Shown here: piece by piece, positions 58,454 through 64,000 of the stretch
Layout of the letters: each line of letters begins with the position of its first letter
Numbering within the stretch: the stretch's first letter is position 1
From: Rothia sp. ZJ932
GTDB taxonomy: Bacteria; Actinomycetota; Actinomycetes; Actinomycetales; Micrococcaceae
NCBI RefSeq assembly: GCF_016924835.1
Contig: NZ_CP070480.1
Coordinates: forward strand, 1,116,001-1,180,000
Direction of reading: 5' to 3'
Length of the DNA stretch: 64,000 nt
Made by a program: the position numbers and the translations under genes
Notes under the pieces: model-generated
What the model was told of the DNA's origin: nothing
Database searches by the model: none
What the model saw: only the letters and a program-made list of their open reading frames with translations

Positions 58454-60145
58454 TTAGTGGTTGGAGTGACCACCGAGGGTGCCGGTGGGCTTGGGACCAG
58501 CTTCAACGGCTTCATGGTCGTGATGACCATGACCGTGAGCAGCTTCAAGCTCAGCCGGGGTAACAGGTGCTACGCGATCTTCAAAGAAGAACTTAGAAAC
58601 GCGTGCTCGGCTCTTCTCAGCGAGAGTAATCTTACCCTTAGCGTTAGGCTGAGCGGCAAGATACTCGGGTGACTCGAAAGCTACGAGCTTGTAACGCTGG
58701 TATTCATCGAGGGGCTTGTGAACCTCAATGAACTCACCGTGGGGGAGCTGAACAACGTTACCGGTTTCAATACCGTGCAGTACCAGTTCGCGGTCCTTGC
58801 GCTGCAAGGAGAGACAGATACGGCGTACCAGGATGAAGGCGATGATAGGTCCAAAGAACCAGAGGAAACGCAGAACGTATGCAACATCGTTCAACGAAAC
58901 GTGGAAGTGGGTTGCGATCAAGTCGGAGCTTGCCGCAATCATCATCACTGCGTAGTAGGTAACACCGGCTGCACCGGCAGCGGTACGGAAGGGAGCGTTA
59001 CGGGGACGATCCAGAATGTTATGGACGCGGTTGTCCTTGGTAACCCAACGCTCGATCCAAGGCCAACCGAACAGGAACATCACGAGGATGCCTGCCAGCA
59101 TGAAAGGCAAGAGAACTGCCAGTACAAAGGTACCGATGGGGGTGTCGATCAACCATGACCAGGGGAAAACACCGGGCCATAGACGCAGGGCACCGTCACC
59201 GAAACCTACGTACCAGTCAGGCTGAGTACCTGCCTGAACGGGTGAGGGGTCGTAGGGACCGTAGTTCCAAATCGCGTTGATGGTAAAGGTCGCAGCAAGA
59301 AGCGCGATGATACCAAAGACGATGAAGAAGAAGCCGCCAGCCTTAGCAGCGTATACGGGACCTACAGGGAAGCCAACAACGTTCTCTTCGGTGCGACCGG
59401 GACCGGGGTACTGGGTGTGCTTGTGAACAATCACCATAAAGAGGTGGATTGCTACGAGCAGCAACAATAGGGCAGGAATAACCATAATGTGCAGTGAGTA
59501 CAAACGGCTGATCAGCAGGGTTCCGGGGAACTCACCGCCGAAGAAGAACATTGACAGGTAAGTACCTACCAAAGGAATAGCCTTCATGATACCGTCAACG
59601 ATGCGCAGACCGTTACCGGAGAGAACATCGTCAGGCAGTGAGTAGCCGGTGAAGCCAGCAAAGATACCGAGCAACCACAGACCGCAGCCTACGAGCCAGT
59701 TAAGCTCGCGGGGGCGACGGAAAGCACCGGTGAAGAACACGCGGAGCATGTGGATGGTCAAAGCAGTCATGAAGAGCAGTGCTGCCCAGTGGTGAATCTG
59801 ACGCAGCAGAAGACCACCGCGGATATCAAAAGAGATATCCAAAGCAGATGCGTAAGCTGCAGACATATGAACACCCTTAAGCGGCAGGTAGGTGCCGTCA
59901 TAAGTTACAGATGCCATTGAGGGGTTGAACCAGAAGGTCAGGAAAGTACCCGAGATAATCAGGATAACCAGGCTGTAGAGTGCAACTTCACCGAACATGA
60001 ATGACCAGTGATCGGGGAAGATCTTACGACCGAATTCACGAACGATGCCTGACAGACCCACGCGGGTATCAACAAAGTTAGTGATCTTACCGGTAGCAGT
60101 TTTCGCCTGGTAGTTATTCTCAGTTTCAACGATATGCTGAGCCAT
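58454..60145 (-). CDS. qcrB: Cytochrome bc1 complex cytochrome b subunit
   Basis: Di-haem cytochrome b of the quinol-oxidising complex in the cytoplasmic membrane. The 563-residue chain has the N-terminal cytochrome b helices (haem histidines in RQIHHWAALLFMTALTIHML and LHIMVIPALLLLLVAIHLFMVIVHKH), the Qo-site region DPSPVQAGTQPDWYVGFGDG and the extra C-terminal portion found in actinobacteria. It ends with a His-rich tail (AHGHGHHDHEAVEAG). qcrA lies 2 bp upstream; the complex pairs with the aa3 oxidase. Confidence 0.96.
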   Translation of the reverse strand: MAQHIVETENNYQAKTATGKITNFVDTRVGLSGIVREFGRKIFPDHWSFMFGEVALYSLVILIISGTFLTFWFNPSMASVTYDGTYLPLKGVHMSAAYASALDISFDIRGGLLLRQIHHWAALLFMTALTIHMLRVFFTGAFRRPRELNWLVGCGLWLLGIFAGFTGYSLPDDVLSGNGLRIVDGIMKAIPLVGTYLSMFFFGGEFPGTLLISRLYSLHIMVIPALLLLLVAIHLFMVIVHKHTQYPGPGRTEENVVGFPVGPVYAAKAGGFFFIVFGIIALLAATFTINAIWNYGPYDPSPVQAGTQPDWYVGFGDGALRLWPGVFPWSWLIDTPIGTFVLAVLLPFMLAGILVMFLFGWPWIERWVTKDNRVHNILDRPRNAPFRTAAGAAGVTYYAVMMIAASSDLIATHFHVSLNDVAYVLRFLWFFGPIIAFILVRRICLSLQRKDRELVLHGIETGNVVQLPHGEFIEVHKPLDEYQRYKLVAFESPEYLAAQPNAKGKITLAEKSRARVSKFFFEDRVAPVTPAELEAAHGHGHHDHEAVEAGPKPTGTLGGHSNH

Positions 60146-60147
60146 GA

Positions 60148-61239
60148 TTAAGCTTCACCTGCCATTTCTTTCACGTGCTTGCCACGCTCCCAGTAACCGG
60201 GACCAACAGGCTCGTGGAAGTCACTCTGAGCAACCAGGTAACCTTCTTCATCCACAGTGATGGGAAGCTGGGGCAACGGGTGTGCAGCCGGTCCGAAGAT
60301 AACTTCACACTCGTTAGCGGCGTCAAAGGTTGACTGGTGGCAGGGGCACAGCAGGTGGTGGGTACGCTGCTCGTACAGAGCGATGGGGCAGCCCACGTGG
60401 GTGCAAACCTTGGAGAAAGCCAAGATGCCGTCTACGTTCCAGTCTTTACGATCCTCAGAGATATTGAGCTCGTCAGGATCGATACGCATCAGAAGAACTA
60501 CGGCCTTAGCCTTTTCTTCGATATAACCGGTCTCGTGAGTCAATGACTGAAGGTTCTCAGGTAGCACGTGGTAAGCAGAACCGATGGTGACATCAGCAGC
60601 CTTGATCGGGGTACCTGAGGGGTCGCGAACCAAACGAACGCCCTGATCCCACAGGGTGTGCTTGAGCACCGAGGGATCAGCCGGACCGAGGTCACGGAAG
60701 AGGGTGACGAAGGTCAGCGGAGCAAGAATGATTGAACCAATCAGGGTGTTACGCAACAAGGGGCGACGTTTGATGCCTGACTCGTCCAAGATGGTTTCCA
60801 TGATTTCCTGTGCTTCTGCACGGGATTCTTCAGAAGAAACGGGGTGGCGCATTTCGACCATTTCGTGGTCGGGCATAAGAGCGCGTGCCCAGTGAACGAT
60901 ACCAATACCAATGCCGAACATTGATAGAGCGATACCGAGACCCAGGAACAGGTTCTGCAGGCGCAGAGCGTTGTTCGCTGCGGGGTTGGTGACATCGTAG
61001 AAGTTTCCTTCTGCGCGAATGCCAAAATAAGCAAACCAGAAAAGGAGTGCACCAAGAATCGAAACTACGAAGAGAAGTGAGACCTGGCGTTCTGCTTTTT
61101 TGTTCTGCTTAGGATCGACGTCGGTGAGACGCGGGGAGTGCGGAGGAAGTCCCGGATCATGGAACTTCTCCTTACTTGCCTCGTTAGAGGTAACTACGGC
61201 TGAGGTGTTAACCTGTTCGCCGTCACGATGGTTTCCCAT
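60148..61239 (-). CDS. qcrA: Cytochrome bc1 complex Rieske iron-sulfur subunit
   Basis: Moves electrons from quinol to the cytochrome c subunit. N-terminal cytosolic region of about 50 residues, then three membrane helices (near residues 58-78, 100-125 and 170-190, the actinobacterial type) and the Rieske domain with CTHVGCPIALYEQRTHHLLCPCHQSTFD, holding both Cys-His pairs. The start is ATG at 61239, where GAGG is 6 nt upstream; a TTG at 61251 is also in frame. Length is 363 residues. Confidence 0.95.
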   Translation of the reverse strand: MGNHRDGEQVNTSAVVTSNEASKEKFHDPGLPPHSPRLTDVDPKQNKKAERQVSLLFVVSILGALLFWFAYFGIRAEGNFYDVTNPAANNALRLQNLFLGLGIALSMFGIGIGIVHWARALMPDHEMVEMRHPVSSEESRAEAQEIMETILDESGIKRRPLLRNTLIGSIILAPLTFVTLFRDLGPADPSVLKHTLWDQGVRLVRDPSGTPIKAADVTIGSAYHVLPENLQSLTHETGYIEEKAKAVVLLMRIDPDELNISEDRKDWNVDGILAFSKVCTHVGCPIALYEQRTHHLLCPCHQSTFDAANECEVIFGPAAHPLPQLPITVDEEGYLVAQSDFHEPVGPGYWERGKHVKEMAGEA

Positions 61240-61290
61240 GTGATGCCTCAATCTTCCTAGAACTATTTCAAATAATGTGTGTGCGATTCA

Positions 61291-62085
61291 TTAGGCTGCA
61301 CGCGAGGTGAGCCAAATGGTGAAAGCAATAACGATGCCAAGACCCAAGGTCCAGATCAACAAGCCTTCAGAAACGGGACCGAGTGAACCGAGTTTAAAGC
61401 CACCGGGTGAAGCGTTAACTTCCTGGGACTTCAAGTAGGTGATAACGTCACGCTTCTCTTCGGGGGTGATGTTTGCATCGTTGAAGACAGGCATGTTCTG
61501 AGGACCGGTCTCCATCGCTTCGTAGATGTGTTTTTCTGAAACGCCCATCAAAGTGGGTGCCCACTTACCTCGGGTCAAAGCACCACCAACGCCAGCAGCG
61601 TTGTGGCACATTGCGCAGTTAGCCAAGAATACCTTGGCGCCATTTGCAGCATCGCCCTTTGAAACATCAAGGTACTCTGCTTCGGGAATGGTGGGACCGG
61701 CGCCCAATGAAGCTACGTAAGCTGAAAGCTGACGAGTCTGTTCATCGTTGAACTGCGCAGGTTTAAGCTGTGCCTGGGTGCCCTGCATCTGCATGGGCAT
61801 ACGACCAGTACCTACCTGGAAGTCAACTGCAGCTGCACCCACACCTACGAGGGAGGGGCCATCTGCAGAGCCTTCGGCGTTCATACCGTGGCAGGTTGCA
61901 CAGTTTGAAACGAAGAGTTTTTCACCTTCGGTTACGTCCTGCTCGCTGTATGCGGTGCTAACAGCAGCCTGCGCCTGGTTGGTTGCGGATGCCACTGCGT
62001 AGAGGCCGCCGGTAAGGAGCAGAGCGATTGCAAGCAACACAACAGCAGCCAGCGGATGGCGACGCTTTTGAGAAAGTGCCTTCAC
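61291..62085 (-). CDS. qcrC: Di-haem cytochrome c subunit of the bc1 complex
   Basis: Carries two c-type haems, replacing soluble cytochrome c in the bc1-aa3 supercomplex. Haem motifs are CATCHG (about residue 60) and CAMCHN (about residue 160). An N-terminal signal/anchor helix (AAVVLLAIALLLTGGLYAVA) and a C-terminal anchor (GLLIWTLGLGIVIAFTIWL) place the haem domains outside. Length is 264 residues. It lies between ctaE and qcrA on the same strand. Confidence 0.96.
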   Translation of the reverse strand: MKALSQKRRHPLAAVVLLAIALLLTGGLYAVASATNQAQAAVSTAYSEQDVTEGEKLFVSNCATCHGMNAEGSADGPSLVGVGAAAVDFQVGTGRMPMQMQGTQAQLKPAQFNDEQTRQLSAYVASLGAGPTIPEAEYLDVSKGDAANGAKVFLANCAMCHNAAGVGGALTRGKWAPTLMGVSEKHIYEAMETGPQNMPVFNDANITPEEKRDVITYLKSQEVNASPGGFKLGSLGPVSEGLLIWTLGLGIVIAFTIWLTSRAA

Positions 62086-62141
62086 GTTGATTTCCTTTAG
62101 TGTGTGCTAAATATGCTGAGTTTAAAGTTTCACTTCAAGGT

Positions 62142-62780
62142 TTACTTCAAGAAGTAAACGATGTAGAACAGGACAATCCAGATCACATCAACGAAGTGCC
62201 AGTAGTAAGAAACAACAATTGCTGAAGTTGCTTCGTAGTGACCAAAACGCTTAGCGACGTAAGCGCGTCCAATAATGAACAAGAAGGCCACAAGACCACC
62301 GGTCACGTGAAGTGCGTGGAAGCCAGTGGTGATATAGAAGGCTGAGCCGTATGCGCTAGAAGCGATGGTCATGCCTTCTGACACGAGGTTTGAGTATTCA
62401 TAAGCCTGAACTGAAACAAAGAAAGCACCCATGAGGAAGGTCAACAAGAACCACTCAATCATGCCCCACTCTTTGAAGTTAAAGAGTGAGCCGGTGCGGC
62501 GAGGTTTCAGCTGCTCAGCTTTAAAGACACCAAACTGGCAGGTAACCGAGCTCAAAACGAGCACGATAGTGTTACCGAGCGCCAGCGGAACCTCGAGGTG
62601 ATGCACGTTTTCTGCCCAAATGTCTGGGCGTGCAGCACGGAGCGTAAAGTACATTGCGAATAGTCCGGCAAAGAACATGAGCTCAGAAGCCAACCAAACA
62701 ACGGTGCCTACTGATACAGCGTTGGGTCGGTTCAGAGTCGCATGTGCGGACTTACTGGGTGTATGGGTTGCAGTTGTCAC
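62142..62780 (-). CDS. ctaE: Cytochrome c oxidase subunit III
   Basis: Membrane subunit that stabilises the oxidase core. The 212-residue chain has five membrane helices; [22 protein letters not shown] and the late [16 protein letters not shown] and [20 protein letters not shown] are characteristic. The start is GTG at 62780 (VTTATHTP...[11 protein letters not shown]), 6 nt after CATAAT; an ORF opening at 62816 would cross that promoter. It heads the ctaE-qcrC-qcrA-qcrB operon. Confidence 0.95.
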   Translation of the reverse strand: MTTATHTPSKSAHATLNRPNAVSVGTVVWLASELMFFAGLFAMYFTLRAARPDIWAENVHHLEVPLALGNTIVLVLSSVTCQFGVFKAEQLKPRRTGSLFNFKEWGMIEWFLLTFLMGAFFVSVQAYEYSNLVSEGMTIASSAYGSAFYITTGFHALHVTGGLVAFLFIIGRAYVAKRFGHYEATSAIVVSYYWHFVDVIWIVLFYIVYFLK

Positions 62781-62786
62781 ATAGAC

Positions 62787-62816
62787 ATTATGTCTGTAAA
62801 ACTCTCTCAGAACCAA
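62787..62816 (-). promoter_or_regulatory. Promoter of the ctaE-qcrCAB operon
   Basis: On the reverse strand TTGGTT (62811-62816) and CATAAT (62787-62792) are 18 bp apart, and the -10 ends 6 nt before GTG 62780, which implies a leaderless mRNA. Confidence 0.6.
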
Positions 62817-62963
62817 CAGGTTAGAGGTTTGGCAGGGGGGTGTGTTGCATCTGACCCCTTATTTTTCGCGGTTTTTGGTGCTTTTGTGACATTTACTTTA
62901 CTCATCAGAGGATGGAGCGAAGAAACAATCTACGTGAAGGTGAAGACGTGGGGGAGTGAGACA

Positions 62964-62969
62964 TACAAT
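62964..62969 (+). promoter_or_regulatory. Candidate -10 for a leaderless trpD mRNA
   Basis: TACAAT ends 7 nt before ATG 62977; no ribosome site lies between. Confidence 0.5.
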
Positions 62970-62976
62970 TTGGGAT

Positions 62977-64000
62977 ATGACTTATCACGCTGAACACTCC
63001 TGGACGATGATCCTTGCTGACCTCGTTGCACGTAAAGATCTCACACCACAACAAATTGACTGGGCAATGAATGAAATCATGACCGGTCAGACATCTGAGG
63101 CAATCATCGGTGCTTTCCTGGTCGCCCTCCACGTCAAAGGTGAGACCCCTGATGAACTCAACGCCTTGGCTCAGGGCATGCTTGATAAGGCTGAACCCAT
63201 TGAGGTCACACAAAACGCCGTTGACATTGTTGGAACCGGTGGCGATCTTCAAAATACGGTGAATATCTCAACGATGGCTTCACTTGTCATCGCTGGCGCG
63301 GGTATTCCCGTCATTAAACACGGTAACCGTTCTTCAACCTCGTCCTCAGGTTCAGCTGATGTGCTGGAGGTTCTTGGCGTTAATTTGGCTCTCCCCATCC
63401 ACCAGGTAGCCGAGGCAGTCAATAAAACCGGCATCACCTTCCTCTTTGCACAGGTATTCCATCCCTCTATGAAATTTGTGGCTCCCGTTCGCCGAAGCCT
63501 CGGCGTTCCCACCGCCTTCAACTACCTTGGCCCCATGACCAATCCTGCACGCGTCCGCGCATCCGCCATCGGTGTTGCTGATGCAAAAATGGCAGAAAAA
63601 ATCGCTCAGGTCTTCGCATCCCGCGGCGACCACGCCCTTGTTTTCCGTGGCTCTGATGGTCTCGATGAAATTACTATCACGGGGGAGTCACAAGTCTGGG
63701 AGACCGGGGACGGCTCATACGTTGAGCATATTATTCGTCCGACTGATTTCGGTTTTGAAGAAGGCAGTCTGGATGATTTACGCGGGGGAGATGCAAAGCA
63801 TAACGCTCAGGTTGTGATTGATACTTTATCTGGAAAGCAAGGTGCTATTCGCACCGCGGTTGTACTCAACGTTGCCTCTGCCATTGTCGCTTTTGAGCCT
63901 CAGGGCTCATCAACAGATTTCAAGGACCGCTTCGCACAGGCGATTGCTCGGGCAGAAGAATCAATCGACTCAGGTGCTGCACACAGAGTGCTAGATCAGT
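62977..64000 (+). CDS. trpD: Anthranilate phosphoribosyltransferase, 5' part (3' end outside window)
   Basis: Adds phosphoribose to anthranilate, the second step of tryptophan synthesis. The reading frame is open to the end of the window (341 codons seen). The PRPP-binding block DIVGTGGD (about residues 83-90), NISTMASLVIAGAGIPVIKHGNRSSTSSSGSADVLEVLGV and FAQVFHPSMKFVAPVRRSLGVPTAFNYLGPMTNPA are intact. It stands alone, divergent from ctaE, as trpD does in several actinobacteria. Confidence 0.94.
   Translation, partial: MTYHAEHSWTMILADLVARKDLTPQQIDWAMNEIMTGQTSEAIIGAFLVALHVKGETPDELNALAQGMLDKAEPIEVTQNAVDIVGTGGDLQNTVNISTMASLVIAGAGIPVIKHGNRSSTSSSGSADVLEVLGVNLALPIHQVAEAVNKTGITFLFAQVFHPSMKFVAPVRRSLGVPTAFNYLGPMTNPARVRASAIGVADAKMAEKIAQVFASRGDHALVFRGSDGLDEITITGESQVWETGDGSYVEHIIRPTDFGFEEGSLDDLRGGDAKHNAQVVIDTLSGKQGAIRTAVVLNVASAIVAFEPQGSSTDFKDRFAQAIARAEESIDSGAAHRVLDQ

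Overview
The window reads as one contiguous piece of a Gram-positive, mid-GC actinobacterial chromosome. Several things point to the family Micrococcaceae, most likely a Rothia-like organism. These are the actinobacterial integration host factor (mihF) beside gmk and rpoZ, a helicase-dead PriA, the long-tailed QcrB with a di-haem QcrC, the DUF3043 and DUF3097 genes, and the gene orders mltG-aroECKB-efp-nusB-pyrR and hrcA-dnaJ-rsmE-phoH-ybeY-era-recO-uppS. The genus is inferred from gene content and moderate GC, not from a database search.

Layout. 1-4552: the end of mltG, then the shikimate genes aroE, aroC, aroK and aroB. 4645-5837: efp and nusB, closed by a terminator-like hairpin. 5980-14831: the pyrimidine operon pyrR-pyrB-pyrC-(membrane protein)-carA-carB-pyrF, headed by a PyrR-type RNA hairpin that pairs with the ribosome-binding site. 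14855-21120: mihF, gmk, rpoZ, coaBC, metK and priA. 21130-23108: a reverse-strand pair, glycosyltransferase and alpha/beta hydrolase. 23434-31516: leuS, degV, a DNA-uptake cluster (comEA and a comEC split into channel and metallo-beta-lactamase proteins) and holA. 31642-35978: rpsT and a PemK-like gene on the reverse strand, then lepA and hemW. 36067-50229: a DUF4870 protein and a DUF3097 protein on the reverse strand; hrcA with a CIRCE operator; dnaJ, rsmE, phoH, ybeY, a CorC-like protein, era, an LCP protein, leuA with a leader peptide, recO and uppS. 50267-53516: pyrD, a DUF3043 protein and an M20 peptidase. 53647-62780: an ErpA-type carrier, then ctaC-ctaD-ctaF facing the reverse-strand ctaE-qcrC-qcrA-qcrB across a gene-free kilobase. 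62977-64000: the start of trpD.

Functionally this is mostly core metabolism and information processing: aromatic precursors, UMP synthesis, GMP/GDP supply, translation and ribosome maturation, heat-shock control, and the bc1-aa3 terminal respiratory branch. There are no tRNA or rRNA genes, no complete insertion sequences, no phage and no CRISPR arrays.

The less ordinary signals are mostly at DNA or RNA level. They are: a run of five DnaA-box-like 9-mers just before comEA; nine genes whose start codon sits 6-7 nt after a -10-like hexamer (probable leaderless mRNAs); a leuA leader-peptide attenuator; the structured, gene-free 57.4-58.4 kb stretch; an apparently over-represented heptamer GGACGCG; and a basic insertion inside Era.
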